A stretch of DNA of 64,000 nucleotides from Bacteroidetes bacterium UBA7692 (GTDB lineage: Bacteria; Bacteroidota; Bacteroidia; Chitinophagales; LD1): contig DLGO01000001.1 of NCBI GenBank assembly GCA_002482725.1, positions 7,717 to 71,716 of the forward strand. Reading direction: 5' to 3'. The position numbers and the translations under genes were made by a program. Positions 26,256-35,916 of this stretch are shown piece by piece. A model generated the notes under the pieces. That model saw only the letters and a list, made by a program, of their open reading frames with translations. It was not told the DNA's origin and made no database searches. Every line of letters starts with the position of its first letter. The first letter of the stretch is position 1.

Positions 26256-26969
26256 ATGGACTTTTCAATTTTTACCACCGCCGACGCGTGGATCAGCTTG
26301 CTTACCCTTACCTTTTTGGAAATAGTACTGGGTGTAGACAATATCATTTTTATCTCTATAGTAACCAATAAGCTTCCTGTAGAAAACCAGAAGAAAGCCC
26401 GTAACTGGGGCCTTCTTATAGCCCTTGGTTTCAGGATATTGCTGCTGCTATCTATCAGCTATATCATTGGCCTTACAGAGCCGGTTATTACCGTAGCCAA
26501 TCAGGCATTCTCCTGGAAAGATATCATCCTTATTGCCGGGGGATTCTTCCTCTTGGCTAAGTCTACCTCAGAAATTCACCACAAGGTAGAAGGCAAGGGT
26601 CAGGAAGTGCAAGCAAAGGCTGCTTCTTCATTTTTCGCTACTATACTGCAGATAATCATGATTGACATCGTATTCTCATTCGACTCTATACTTACTGCAG
26701 TAGGTCTTACCCGCCACATACCTGTTATGATCATTGCCGTTATCCTGGCTATGTTCGTTATGATGATGTTTGCTGGTGGTATCAGCAAGATTATCAATAA
26801 GTATCCTACCCTTCAGGTGCTTGCGCTTTCATTCCTTATCATGATAGGTCTTACGCTTATACTTGAAGGTTTCGGTGTGCATGTGAATAAGGCGTTTGTT
26901 TATGTGGCAGTTTTGTTCTCTCTTACAGTGGAGTTGCTCAACATACGTTTCAGAACTAAAAACGGTTAA
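26256..26969 (+). CDS. TerC family integral membrane protein
   Basis: A 237-residue protein with about seven hydrophobic segments. The family motifs LEIVLGVDNIIFISIV (first acidic Asp motif) and IIMIDIVFSFDSILTAVG (second Asp motif) are both seen, as in TerC/Alx proteins, which export manganese or supply metal to exported proteins. The ATG at 26256 is 4 bases after a -7-like box. Its stop codon TAA shares the A with the ATG of the following DUF1295 gene, so the two are translationally coupled. Confidence 0.93.
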   Translation: MDFSIFTTADAWISLLTLTFLEIVLGVDNIIFISIVTNKLPVENQKKARNWGLLIALGFRILLLLSISYIIGLTEPVITVANQAFSWKDIILIAGGFFLLAKSTSEIHHKVEGKGQEVQAKAASSFFATILQIIMIDIVFSFDSILTAVGLTRHIPVMIIAVILAMFVMMMFAGGISKIINKYPTLQVLALSFLIMIGLTLILEGFGVHVNKAFVYVAVLFSLTVELLNIRFRTKNG

Positions 26970-27760
26970 TGAATCCATTCCTGATTTCAGCGATTACCAT
27001 TTTCGCTTACATGGTGTTGGTCTTTATCCTGGCACAGATCCTGCGCAACAATTCTATTGTAGATATTGCCTGGGGCGGAGGATTCATCTTTGCAGCACAC
27101 GCTACTTATTTCAATGCAGATGAGCACACCTTTGCTGCCAAGCTGGTTACTACACTGGTTATTTTCTGGGGTGTTCGCCTTGGCGCATACCTGCTACTGC
27201 GCAACTGGGGTAAGCCGGAGGATTGGCGCTATGCCAACTGGCGCAAAGAGTGGGGCAAATACGCAACCATACGAGCTTTTTTCCAGGTGTTCATGCTACA
27301 GGGAGTTATGATGTTTATCATCAGCCTGCCGGTTACAGTAGCTAACTCATACCATGTCATCAATGAGCGCTTTTCTGGGCTGCACCTCTTAGGCTGTATC
27401 CTGTTTGCTATCGGCTTTTACTTCGAAGCTGTGGGCGATGCGCAGATGTTTCTCTTCAAGAGCGATAAACGCCATGCAGGCAAAGTAATGAACCGCGGCC
27501 TGTGGAGGTTTACACGTCACCCGAATTATTTCGGTGAGGTGTTGATGTGGTGGGGTATATTCTTTATTGCTGCGCCATCAAGCCTTTGGTATATTTCCAT
27601 CTGGGCACCGCTTACTATTACCTTCTTGCTATTGAAGGTTTCAGGGGTTACTATGCTCGAGAAAAAATACGAAGGTCACGATGCCTATTCCGTATACAAG
27701 CAGCATACAAATGCATTCTTCCCTTGGTTTCCCAAGCGAAGTATAGAGCATGCAGAATAA
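26969..27760 (+). CDS. DUF1295 / steroid 5-alpha-reductase-like membrane protein
   Basis: A 263-residue membrane protein with about seven hydrophobic segments. Its C-terminal region MNRGLWRFTRHPNYFGEVLMWWGIFF, given here only in part (NRGLWRFTRHPNYFGE), is the NADPH-binding signature shared by DUF1295 proteins, steroid 5-alpha-reductases and isoprenylcysteine methyltransferases. The substrate in bacteria is unknown. It overlaps terC by one base. Confidence 0.9.
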   Translation: MNPFLISAITIFAYMVLVFILAQILRNNSIVDIAWGGGFIFAAHATYFNADEHTFAAKLVTTLVIFWGVRLGAYLLLRNWGKPEDWRYANWRKEWGKYATIRAFFQVFMLQGVMMFIISLPVTVANSYHVINERFSGLHLLGCILFAIGFYFEAVGDAQMFLFKSDKRHAGKVMNRGLWRFTRHPNYFGEVLMWWGIFFIAAPSSLWYISIWAPLTITFLLLKVSGVTMLEKKYEGHDAYSVYKQHTNAFFPWFPKRSIEHAE

Positions 27761-27916
27761 TTACCTTGTCTGATTGGTCGTTGCTTCTGTCTTTGCATCA
27801 AGGGCTGCCTGCCTCGCCCGCATGGTGTCGCTCATCTTGCTGCTGAAAAATACGAATCCGATTAGCACCGCACAAAATACTACGAGCATTAAGTTGGTTG
27901 ATTTGTCCGTTTTCAT
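27761..27916 (-). CDS. small single-span membrane protein, 51 residues
   Basis: Reading the minus strand from ATG at 27916 to TAA at 27761 gives 51 residues: MKTDKSTN, a hydrophobic helix LMLVVFCAVLIGFVFFSS (residues 9-26), then a charged helix KMSDTMRARQAALDAKTEA. The layout (short cytoplasmic start, one span, amphipathic tail) is that of a real small membrane protein. Its stop abuts the end of the DUF1295 gene with no spare bases, which also argues for a true gene. No family was recognised. Confidence 0.6.
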   Translation of the reverse strand: MKTDKSTNLMLVVFCAVLIGFVFFSSKMSDTMRARQAALDAKTEATTNQTR

Positions 27917-28038
27917 GGTGTGTCTGTTTGATTAATATAACAGAAGCGTTAAGCCAATGTTGTATTAATATTAGCAACCATAGTGCCAACGATTGTTAAT
28001 GTTATGCACATTCATTTTGGGGCAAATATTCCAAAATA

Positions 28039-28065
28039 CAAAAGCAAGGCGTGGCCTTGCTTTTG
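28039..28065 (-). terminator. intrinsic terminator of serS
   Basis: CAAAAGCAAGGC and GCCTTGCTTTTG are perfect 12-base complements around a 3-base loop. On the minus strand it is followed by TATTTTGG, 14 bases after the serS stop. Confidence 0.9.
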
Positions 28066-28079
28066 CCGGTAGTCATTAT

Positions 28080-29342
28080 TTATGCTAAAAGTGCAAATCC
28101 TGTGTATCGCTGCAAAGCAGTAGGGATTTCTATCCCCGAAAGTGTCTGATTATTCTCCAATAGCGCGGCTACAATTCTGGGCAAAGCCAACGCGCTACCA
28201 TTCAATGTATGTGTCAGGCGCATCTTTTTCTCATCGCGGAATCTTGTCTTCATCCGGTTGCTTTGGAAGGTTTCAAAGTTGGAAACAGAGCTTACCTCCA
28301 GCCACCTTTTTTGTGCTGCGCTCCATACTTCAAAGTCGTATGTAAGGGCAGAGCCAAAGCTCATATCGCCACCGCACAGGCGTAGTATCCTGTAGTGCAA
28401 TCCAAGCTCGTTCAGTATGCCTTCTACATGCGATACCATTTCCTCCAATACTTCATAGCTCTTGTCAGGGTGAACCACTTGTACTATCTCTACTTTGTCA
28501 AACTGGTGAACCCTGTTCAGTCCGCGCACATCCTTGCCATAAGACCCTGCCTCGCGGCGAAAGCATGGTGAGTAAGCACAGAATTTAACCGGTAGTGTTT
28601 CCAGTATTTCATCGCGTACTATGTTTGTTACAGGTACTTCTGCTGTAGGTATCAGGTAAAATCCATCTACTGTGGCATGGTACATCTGCCCTTCTTTATC
28701 AGGTAGTTGGCCTGTGCCAAATGCACTTGCCTCATTCACCATGTGCGGAGGTATCACTTCCATATATCCGGCATCTATTGCCTTATCCAGGAAGTAGCTA
28801 ATTAGGGAGCGTTGTAGCTTGGCACCTTTTCCTTTGTATACAGGAAATCCGGCTCCGGTTATTTTTACGCCCAGCTCCAGATCAAACAGGTCCAGCTTCT
28901 TGGCTATTTCCCAGTGTGGCAATGCTTCAGCATGTAGGTTTGGCTCAGTACCACCCATGCGCACTACCTCATTGTCCTCCGGTGTTTTGCCCGCCGGTAC
29001 AGAGTCGTGTGGCAGGTTGGGCATCAGCACCAATAGCGCTTGCTGGTTCTTTTCTATTTCTGCAAACTCACCTTCCAATATTTTACTGCGCTCTTTTAGT
29101 TCTGCTACACGCGCCTTTTCTTTTTCGGCTTCTTCTTTCTTGCCGCCTTTCATCAGCTCGCCTATAGCCTTTGCTATCTGGTTCTGCTGTGCCAGCAGGT
29201 CGTCCAGTTCCCTTTGCGTGCTTTTGCGTTTTTCATCCAGTGCCAGCACTTCATCTACCAGCTGCACATCCTTAAAGTATTTCCTTCCCAGTTTTTCCTT
29301 TACTATTTCCGGTGCTGTTCTCAGCGTATTTATTTCTAACAT
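28080..29342 (-). CDS. serS: seryl-tRNA synthetase
   Basis: A 420-residue class II aminoacyl-tRNA synthetase that charges tRNA-Ser and tRNA-Sec with serine. An N-terminal coiled coil (about residues 30-105, rich in Lys/Glu with EKEKARVAELKERSKILEGE) is followed by the catalytic core: motif 2 around PCFRREAGSYGKDVRG and VHQFDKVEIV, and motif 3 ALPRIVAALLENNQ near the C terminus. Length is standard. It lies 53 bases after gldG in the same direction and ends in a strong terminator. Confidence 0.98.
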   Translation of the reverse strand: MLEINTLRTAPEIVKEKLGRKYFKDVQLVDEVLALDEKRKSTQRELDDLLAQQNQIAKAIGELMKGGKKEEAEKEKARVAELKERSKILEGEFAEIEKNQQALLVLMPNLPHDSVPAGKTPEDNEVVRMGGTEPNLHAEALPHWEIAKKLDLFDLELGVKITGAGFPVYKGKGAKLQRSLISYFLDKAIDAGYMEVIPPHMVNEASAFGTGQLPDKEGQMYHATVDGFYLIPTAEVPVTNIVRDEILETLPVKFCAYSPCFRREAGSYGKDVRGLNRVHQFDKVEIVQVVHPDKSYEVLEEMVSHVEGILNELGLHYRILRLCGGDMSFGSALTYDFEVWSAAQKRWLEVSSVSNFETFQSNRMKTRFRDEKKMRLTHTLNGSALALPRIVAALLENNQTLSGIEIPTALQRYTGFALLA

Positions 29343-29395
29343 CTTAAATCTTTTTGAACGGTTAAATATATCAATCGGCTAATCTAACTGGCCTC

Positions 29396-31111
29396 TTACG
29401 AAGCATATTTTTTTCTCCTGTAGTAGGTGAATCCTGCGCTCAGCAGGCTTATGATAGCTATAGGCACCACTATATTCATCACCTGCCAGAACACCTTGTC
29501 TTCGTTTACCTTTGTAGCATCCAGCAGCCTCAGCTTTACTTCTTTGTTCCTTGTTTCCAGCAGCCCGTCTTCATCGCTCAGGTACTCTATACAGTTTAGT
29601 ATAAAGTCTTTGTTCGATAGTGTCTGCTGCGTATATGGCTGGTAGCCTAGCGGATAAGCCGTGCCATCCGTTCTTATATCATTCCTCATCACATCTCCAT
29701 CGGCTATTACAATCATTTTTGATGGCTTGCTCTTTTCCATAAATTTCAGCTCTTTCACAGAGTCGCCTATGGCCAGGAACGAAGGCGATACGCGGTTGGT
29801 AAACACCGATTGGAATTCGCCCTCCAGCAATGCAGCAACCGGCAATGCCTGCTGGTTAAAGTATTTGGGGTCTGGTTTATCTGCCAGTATATTAAAGTTC
29901 AACCGTGCCGGTGTAAGCAGTGCCTTTGAGTTGTTGGTTGTATGCAGCAATATGGTTTTGCGTACGCCGGGATTCCTCACGGTGTCTATAGTGCTGGCAA
30001 ACTTTGCAGCTACAGGGTCTAGGTTGCGGTTTATAGCATGGTTGTTATCGCTTATCAGATACGGGAAGTAGTACCAAGGAAACATCTGTGTCTGTGGGGC
30101 ATTGCCCATGCGGCCTATCACCAGTGGTATGCTGCCGCACAGGTTTATGTCCATCACCAGGTCGGTATTGATACGTACACCGTACTTAAACAACTGGTCG
30201 TCCAGATTCAGTTGATTGTCCAGCACAAACTGCCCGGTCAGGTTTTGCTTCAGGCTATCCATATCAGCTGTAGTAGCATCTATCAGCCACAGCAGTTTAC
30301 CACCGCGCATCAGGTATTGGTCTATCTTATATTTGGTGCGCTCGTCAAATGCTTTTCTTGGCTTGGCTATTATCGCCAGGTCAAATTTTGACGGTATGCT
30401 GTAAGCACTATCTATTTCCAGTGCCTGTACCTCATACTTGTAGCTGATCAGTGTGTTGTGTATGTCAGCCAGCTCCAGCCTGTTCAGCTCACCATGCCCT
30501 TGCAGGAATACGATACGCGGTGCGCGGTATTGCGTTAGTTTTTTTATGGCATTGGCAAACTTGTACTCCAGTTGTATCACCGAGTTATTCAGCACCTCTT
30601 CAGGCGAAAAACCTATCTGGTTTTCCAATAGTTGTACAGGTAGGGTAGTGCCGCCGTATGTCACCAATGCTCCCGGAAAAATGATGCGCTGTGTGCTTTC
30701 ATTTTTATCCTTCGTCATCAGGTTAGTCGGGCTAAGTCCCTTTTTGCTCAGGTCTTCGTATATCTCTTTCTTTTCTTTTTCTGTCTTGCCTTCCAGCGGG
30801 TCGCTAAACTCAAATTGGATGTTCTTGCCACCATAAGCGCGCAGGTTGTTCATCAGGTCGCGTGTGCTTCCTTCCAGTCTTTTAAATCCCGATGGCAGGT
30901 CGCCCGCCAGGTATATTTTTATAGTTACCTCATCTTCCAGTTTCTCTATCAGCTTCACTGTTGGTGGTGCCAGCGAGTAGCGTTTCTCTCCCGTCAGGTC
31001 AAAACGCATATAGAAAAATGCTGCCAGTACATTGGCAATTATGATTACCGCTACCGTAAGTATCAGTGCGCTGATAGCGTCCTGTTTGCTGCTGTTTTTC
31101 TTCTTTACCAT
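29396..31111 (-). CDS. gldG: gliding motility ABC transporter auxiliary protein GldG
   Basis: A 571-residue membrane-anchored protein with an N-terminal span (ALILTVAVIIIANVLAAFF), a large periplasmic domain of the ABC-type uncharacterised transport system family (IFPGALVTYGGTTLPVQLLE, VFLQGHGELNR, LLWLIDATTADMD) and a C-terminal span VMNIVVPIAIISLLSAGF. The FFYMRFDLTGEKRYSLAP start is typical of GldG, which with GldF and GldA forms an ABC transporter needed for gliding in Flavobacterium johnsoniae but absent from some gliders. It overlaps gldF by 7 bases. Confidence 0.95.
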   Translation of the reverse strand: MVKKKNSSKQDAISALILTVAVIIIANVLAAFFYMRFDLTGEKRYSLAPPTVKLIEKLEDEVTIKIYLAGDLPSGFKRLEGSTRDLMNNLRAYGGKNIQFEFSDPLEGKTEKEKKEIYEDLSKKGLSPTNLMTKDKNESTQRIIFPGALVTYGGTTLPVQLLENQIGFSPEEVLNNSVIQLEYKFANAIKKLTQYRAPRIVFLQGHGELNRLELADIHNTLISYKYEVQALEIDSAYSIPSKFDLAIIAKPRKAFDERTKYKIDQYLMRGGKLLWLIDATTADMDSLKQNLTGQFVLDNQLNLDDQLFKYGVRINTDLVMDINLCGSIPLVIGRMGNAPQTQMFPWYYFPYLISDNNHAINRNLDPVAAKFASTIDTVRNPGVRKTILLHTTNNSKALLTPARLNFNILADKPDPKYFNQQALPVAALLEGEFQSVFTNRVSPSFLAIGDSVKELKFMEKSKPSKMIVIADGDVMRNDIRTDGTAYPLGYQPYTQQTLSNKDFILNCIEYLSDEDGLLETRNKEVKLRLLDATKVNEDKVFWQVMNIVVPIAIISLLSAGFTYYRRKKYAS

Positions 31112-31836
31112 TTGCGGCTCTCCAGTACGGTTTTGGTTGAAAAAATAAACAGCCCTATGCAGCCTGCAAAGTATACCAGGTCACGCGTGTCCAATACGCC
31201 CTTACTCATAGAGGCATAGTGCGCATTGATACCGAATTGCTCTACCAGGTAATCATTCTTGCCAAAAAATATACCCAGCTTGGCCAGGTAATCAAATGCC
31301 TGGTAAATAAAGAAGCAAAGGAATACACCTAATATAAAGGCGACAATTTGGTTGGCTGTTACCGCCGAGCAAAATATGCCGATAGATACAAATACTGCCC
31401 CCAGCAAAAATAAGCCGATGTAAGAGCCGATGATGCCACCGGTATCTACATTGCCTACAGGTGTTGCCAACCGGTATATGGTGATGTAATAAATAACCGT
31501 AGGCACCAGGGCAAGAAAAACCAAAGCAAGGGAAGCCAGGTATTTACCACCGATTATCTGTATATCGGTTATAGGCCTTGTAGCCAGTAGTTCGTAGGTG
31601 CCGGTATTTATTTCTTCTGCAAAGCTGCGCATAGTGATGGCAGGTATCAGGAACATAAATATATAGGGCCCCATATCAAAAAGGGCATCCAGAGATGCAT
31701 ACCCGAAGTCCAGGATATTCGTATCCGGAAATATCCAGATGAACAGCCCCAGCACTAGCAGGAAAACCACCAGTGCTATATAGCCTATCAGCGAGCTGAA
31801 AAACTGTTTAAATTCTTTAAGGAAGATTGCTACCAT
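31105..31836 (-). CDS. gldF: gliding motility ABC transporter permease GldF
   Basis: A 243-residue integral membrane permease of the ABC-2 type with six hydrophobic segments. The N terminus FLKEFKQFFSSLIGYIAL and the loop MRSFAEEINTGTYELLATRPI are typical of GldF and similar ABC-2 permeases. It overlaps the start of gldG by 7 bases, which suggests translational coupling. The MFS transporter and lipid kinase genes upstream run in the same direction with a 72-base gap. Confidence 0.95.
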   Translation of the reverse strand: MVAIFLKEFKQFFSSLIGYIALVVFLLVLGLFIWIFPDTNILDFGYASLDALFDMGPYIFMFLIPAITMRSFAEEINTGTYELLATRPITDIQIIGGKYLASLALVFLALVPTVIYYITIYRLATPVGNVDTGGIIGSYIGLFLLGAVFVSIGIFCSAVTANQIVAFILGVFLCFFIYQAFDYLAKLGIFFGKNDYLVEQFGINAHYASMSKGVLDTRDLVYFAGCIGLFIFSTKTVLESRKW

Positions 31837-31908
31837 AAGCAGGTGCGAAAATAAGCGCGCGATTCGATTTTTTTAGATATTAAGTGGTCATTCAGGCTAA
31901 TTCCTCTG

Positions 31909-32847
31909 TTAAGGTATTACAACCCGCAGTGCTTTATGTACTACATTTAGTTCAAATGGGCCTTCGCCTGCCAGGTCTCCATCCGTTTGCATCTTTACGG
32001 TATCGGTACTTTCTACCACTTCTATCTTTAGCGAGCTCGTGGTAAATGTCCATACATCCTTATGTTTTGGCAGGCTGCCATCGTATAGCATGATTATACG
32101 CCGCAGCACCTCCAGCTTCGATATATCCTTGGCTATGGTTACATGAAAGAGTCCATCATCGGGCACCGCACCGGGCGTCAATTGTATGCCGCCTCCGCAG
32201 TACCTGCCTATCCCGGCTATAGTCATGTATGCTTTTACTATGGCCGACTCCCCATTGGCTGTTATTTTCAGTTGCGGCTTTTGAAACGATACCAGCCAGC
32301 GCAGCATGCCCAGCAGGTATGCCACAGGGCCGAATTTCTTTAACCTGGCAGTTCTTTCTACCACATATGAGTCAAACCCGCAGCCTGCAAAATTGATGAA
32401 GTATCGCTTTACAGCCTGTCCCTTGTCAAAGCAGTGCACCACCCCTGCATCCTGTAGCATAGTTGTGCCGTTTTTAATGGCGGCTACTGCGCCTTCTATA
32501 TTATGTGGTATGCCAAAGGTCCTTATCCAGTCGTTGCCTGTGCCTAGTGATATAATGGCTAGCGTTACATCTGTAGATGGGACTATTGTCTGCGTCAGTA
32601 TTCCATTGGCTACATCGTGCATGTTGCCATCGCCTCCCACGCATATTATTTTCCGGTAGCCTTTTTGTATTGCTTGCAGGGCCAGGTTTTGCCCGCCTCC
32701 CGCTTGGGTTGTCAGTTCAAAGTCATAAGGTATCCTGGCATTGTTCAGCGCTGCTTGTACCTTGCTCCATTTGCGGTGCACGGTGCCATTGCCCGATACG
32801 GGATTAGCTATTATAAACCAGTTTTGTTGGGCTGTTTGCTCGTTCAC
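31909..32847 (-). CDS. lipid/diacylglycerol kinase, DagK/YegS family
   Basis: A 312-residue soluble lipid kinase with the ATP-binding motif VGGDGNMHDVANGI (about residues 70-83) and ISLGTGNDWIRTFG (about 102-115), plus a C-terminal domain with DDGLFHVTIAKDIS. These features define the diacylglycerol kinase catalytic domain shared by DgkB and YegS. It phosphorylates a diacylglycerol or related lipid at the inner membrane. It overlaps the MFS gene by 4 bases. Together with dgkA at the window start, the genome carries two unrelated kinds of lipid kinase. Confidence 0.92.
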   Translation of the reverse strand: MNEQTAQQNWFIIANPVSGNGTVHRKWSKVQAALNNARIPYDFELTTQAGGGQNLALQAIQKGYRKIICVGGDGNMHDVANGILTQTIVPSTDVTLAIISLGTGNDWIRTFGIPHNIEGAVAAIKNGTTMLQDAGVVHCFDKGQAVKRYFINFAGCGFDSYVVERTARLKKFGPVAYLLGMLRWLVSFQKPQLKITANGESAIVKAYMTIAGIGRYCGGGIQLTPGAVPDDGLFHVTIAKDISKLEVLRRIIMLYDGSLPKHKDVWTFTTSSLKIEVVESTDTVKMQTDGDLAGEGPFELNVVHKALRVVIP

Positions 32848-34121
32848 GCAGATGCAGGTTGTTTCAGCAATTTAGAATAATCTTTCAGTAACCAAAACGA
32901 ACCCACAAAACAAATGCCTGCCAATATCACCACCGGAATAAAGATCATGTCGGCAGTATGGAAAAACGGAGCGGTAAACAGACCTATAAGGATCAGCCTG
33001 AAGGCAACGTTTGTTACAAAGAAAATACTGCTTACCCTGCCCAGCACATGATTGGGTATGTGGTGAAAAAGGTAGGTGATGCGCAATATCCGTACCCCCG
33101 AATTGCAGATGCCTATTACAAAGTTCACCAGCAGGAATAGCATGGTCGACTTGCCCGTAAGCATGGTCAGGTACATGCATCCCGATACAGCGCACAATAT
33201 GATAAGCCCTTTCAGGTTATTGTTTTCCTTTATTACCATAGATGTAAGGAATCCTGCCAGCAACGCACCTGCCGAAAAGAACATTTCGCTCAGCGCATAT
33301 ACATTGCCCGAAGCATTCAGGAACTTGTCTACAAATATCGGCCCTACATAAGTTCCGAATAGTATCACCGTCAGGAACACCAGCAGCGTCAGGTTGCCGA
33401 AGCGGAATACTACCTTGTCATTCCTCAGGAAGTTGATACCCGTAGTCAGTCTTTCCCGCAGCTTCGAGGTGTCCACTTTTTTCTCACTTACAGGCATGGC
33501 TTTTATAAAGTAGATCATGATAAATGCGGCTACATAGGTCGCAGCATCTATCGAAAATATCTCATAGATGGTCAATGGCGCTATGCGTACATCTTTCAGA
33601 AAACCCATGCCCCATCCGGCAAATTGTGCGCCCTCAAATCCATTTAGCAGTATCGCGCCTATGCCTCCTGCCAGCGTAAAGGATATCTGCCCTTGTATCT
33701 CCAGCAGCGATGTTATCCTGCTGTATTCTTCTTTGGGGGTTATCTCCTGTGCGTAGGCATACAGGTTGGGGAAGTGGATGTTGTATATCAGGGCTGTCAT
33801 GCCAAATGCGCTGGCCACCAGGTACCATGGTAGTTCCTTGTATATAAATCCATAAGTGGATAATCCCGCCAATACCGTAAAGCCTACCACATTCAGTATC
33901 AGGAATATCTTTTTGCGGTCGTGCCTGTCTATCAGCGTGCCTGCATATACACCCCAGAATAGGGATATGAATGTGACAGCAAAGTAGATAATGCCGAACA
34001 AATCCTCCCGGTGTATAATGCCGGCAAAATACCACGGCACAGCCAGCATCGTTATACCCTGCGATACACCCGATATGGCGTTTGCTATAAGCAGTAAGTA
34101 AATAGGTTTGCCGTTTTTCAT
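32844..34121 (-). CDS. MFS transporter (enterobactin/EntS-like type)
   Basis: A 425-residue membrane protein with about 12 hydrophobic segments. The MFS loop YAGTLIDRHDRKKIFLILN between spans 2 and 3 is clear. The N terminus LLLIANAISGVSQGITMLAVPWY and overall pattern resemble EntS-like and other MFS_3 exporters. The substrate cannot be told. It overlaps the lipid kinase gene by 4 bases and heads a run of minus-strand genes that leads into gldF-gldG-serS. Confidence 0.9.
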   Translation of the reverse strand: MKNGKPIYLLLIANAISGVSQGITMLAVPWYFAGIIHREDLFGIIYFAVTFISLFWGVYAGTLIDRHDRKKIFLILNVVGFTVLAGLSTYGFIYKELPWYLVASAFGMTALIYNIHFPNLYAYAQEITPKEEYSRITSLLEIQGQISFTLAGGIGAILLNGFEGAQFAGWGMGFLKDVRIAPLTIYEIFSIDAATYVAAFIMIYFIKAMPVSEKKVDTSKLRERLTTGINFLRNDKVVFRFGNLTLLVFLTVILFGTYVGPIFVDKFLNASGNVYALSEMFFSAGALLAGFLTSMVIKENNNLKGLIILCAVSGCMYLTMLTGKSTMLFLLVNFVIGICNSGVRILRITYLFHHIPNHVLGRVSSIFFVTNVAFRLILIGLFTAPFFHTADMIFIPVVILAGICFVGSFWLLKDYSKLLKQPASA

Positions 34122-34231
34122 GTTATAGGCGAATGTGCTGATTTTTAATGAAAACCCAATCGGGTGGTTTTAGTTCATAAAGTTGGCTGCCGCTGTGGCG
34201 GCAATTGGTTAACATTGTACTGCCGGTTTAT

Positions 34232-34684
34232 ATGCAGCAACTCGATCCCTTAATAGTCAACAAGATTATCAGCTACTGCGAGTACCAGGAGCGCTGCGAA
34301 TCTGATGTCAAAAAGAAGCTGCGCACCTTGGAGGTAAAGGATGCCGTGCCTTACCTGCAGCGGCTGCGCGATGCCCGTTTTGTCGACGATGCCCGCTTTA
34401 CGCGTATCTTCATCGATAGCCGCTATAAGCGCTGGGGCAAGAACAAGCTACTGCTGGAGCTCCGCAAGCGCAATATTTCCAAGGATATTTACCAACCTAT
34501 GCTCGATGAGCTCCAGGACGGTGACGACTATATGCAGGCCATTGAAAATGCAGCTACCAAAAAATGGAAATCCATAAAGGGCAAAAGCCTCATGGAGCGC
34601 AAAAGCAAGCTTATCCGCTTTCTGCTGGGCAAAGGTTTCGAAATGGATAAGATCCGGTCTGTGGTCGGCAAGCTGCAGGAATAA
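34232..34684 (+). CDS. recX: regulatory protein RecX
   Basis: The ATG at 34232 gives 150 residues; a TTG nine codons upstream is also in frame but less likely. RecX modulates RecA filaments. The three-helix repeats are visible: YCEYQERCESDVKKKL, RDARFVDDARFTRIFIDSRYKRWGKNKLLLEL, and the late LIRFLLGKGFEMDKIRSVV. It stands alone, divergent from the MFS gene and convergent with kbl, 4 bases from its stop. Confidence 0.93.
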   Translation: MQQLDPLIVNKIISYCEYQERCESDVKKKLRTLEVKDAVPYLQRLRDARFVDDARFTRIFIDSRYKRWGKNKLLLELRKRNISKDIYQPMLDELQDGDDYMQAIENAATKKWKSIKGKSLMERKSKLIRFLLGKGFEMDKIRSVVGKLQE

Positions 34685-34688
34685 CCCC

Positions 34689-35873
34689 TTACTTAATAAC
34701 CCCAAGCTCCTTACCCACCTTTACAAATGCCTTAACAGCATGCTCCAGATGCTCGCGTTCGTGTGCTGCACTTACCTGTACGCGTATACGCGCCTGACCT
34801 TTGGCTACTACGGGGTAAAAGAACCCGATTACATACACCCCTTCATCCAAAAGTTTGGCTGCGAAGTTCTGCGCCAGCACAGCATCGTACAGCATTACAG
34901 GTACTATAGGGTGGGTGCCCGGTTTTATCTCAAATCCCGCATCGGTCATTGCCTTGCGGAAGAATATGGTGTTTGCTTCCAGTTTGTCGCGCAGGGCAGT
35001 TGATGCGCTCAGCATCTTCAGCACTTCCAGCGATGCGCCAACTATGGCAGGCATCAGGGTATTGCTGAACAGGTATGGCCTGGACCTTTGGCGCAGCAGG
35101 TCTATTATTTCCTTTTTACCGGAGGTGAATCCACCACTCGCACCACCCAGTGCTTTGCCCAGGGTGCCGGTTATAATATCTACTTTGCCCAGCACACCAC
35201 AGTGCTCATGCACACCGCGTCCTGTTTTGCCCATGAAGCCCGTGCTGTGGCATTCGTCGCTCATGATCAGGGCATTGTATTTTTCTGCCAGTGCTACTAT
35301 TTTATCCATTTGCGCTATGGTGCCATCCATGCTAAACACACCATCTGTTACTATGATGCGCGAACGGTTCTTTTGCGTCTCCTGTAGTTTTGTTTCCAGG
35401 TCAGCCATGTGGTTGTGCTTGTAGCGCAGGCGCTCTGCCTTGCACAGGCGCACGCCGTCTATTATAGAGGCATGGTTCAGTTCATCCGATATGATAGCAT
35501 CTTCTTCACCAAACAGTGGCTCAAACACTCCCCCATTTGCATCAAATGCCGCGGCATATAGTATTGTATCTTCTGTACCCAAAAATTCCGAAAGCTTTGC
35601 CTCCAGCTCCTTGTGTATATTCTGCGTGCCGCATATAAAGCGCACACTGCTCAGGCCAAATCCATGGGAGTCCAGAGCATTTTTTGCCGCAGCTATTACC
35701 CTTTCGTTGTCAGACAGGCCCAGGTAGTTGTTTGCACAAAAGTTGATTACCTCTTTGCCATTGGCAACTATGTTGGCTGCCTGCGGGCTGGAGATAATCC
35801 TTTCCTTTTTAAACAATCCGTTGCGCTCTATTTCTGCCAGTTCTGCGGCTAGTCTTTCTTGTATAGCGTACAT
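34689..35873 (-). CDS. kbl: glycine C-acetyltransferase (2-amino-3-ketobutyrate CoA ligase)
   Basis: A 394-residue PLP enzyme of the alpha-oxoamine synthase family that joins glycine and acetyl-CoA to 2-amino-3-oxobutyrate or works in reverse for threonine breakdown. Motifs: NFCANNYLGLSDN, DELNHASIIDGVRLCKAER, DECHSTGFMGKTGRG (PLP Asp and His), and the PLP lysine in TGTLGKALGGASGGF. The wording matches Kbl more than serine palmitoyltransferase or KAPA synthase. It is last in the operon of a secreted protein, gldA and yqeY. No threonine dehydrogenase is present. Confidence 0.92.
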   Translation of the reverse strand: MYAIQERLAAELAEIERNGLFKKERIISSPQAANIVANGKEVINFCANNYLGLSDNERVIAAAKNALDSHGFGLSSVRFICGTQNIHKELEAKLSEFLGTEDTILYAAAFDANGGVFEPLFGEEDAIISDELNHASIIDGVRLCKAERLRYKHNHMADLETKLQETQKNRSRIIVTDGVFSMDGTIAQMDKIVALAEKYNALIMSDECHSTGFMGKTGRGVHEHCGVLGKVDIITGTLGKALGGASGGFTSGKKEIIDLLRQRSRPYLFSNTLMPAIVGASLEVLKMLSASTALRDKLEANTIFFRKAMTDAGFEIKPGTHPIVPVMLYDAVLAQNFAAKLLDEGVYVIGFFYPVVAKGQARIRVQVSAAHEREHLEHAVKAFVKVGKELGVIK

Positions 35874-35916
35874 AAATATTCTGTAGGTAGTGTTCTGTAA
35901 ATAGTAATGGTAAGCC

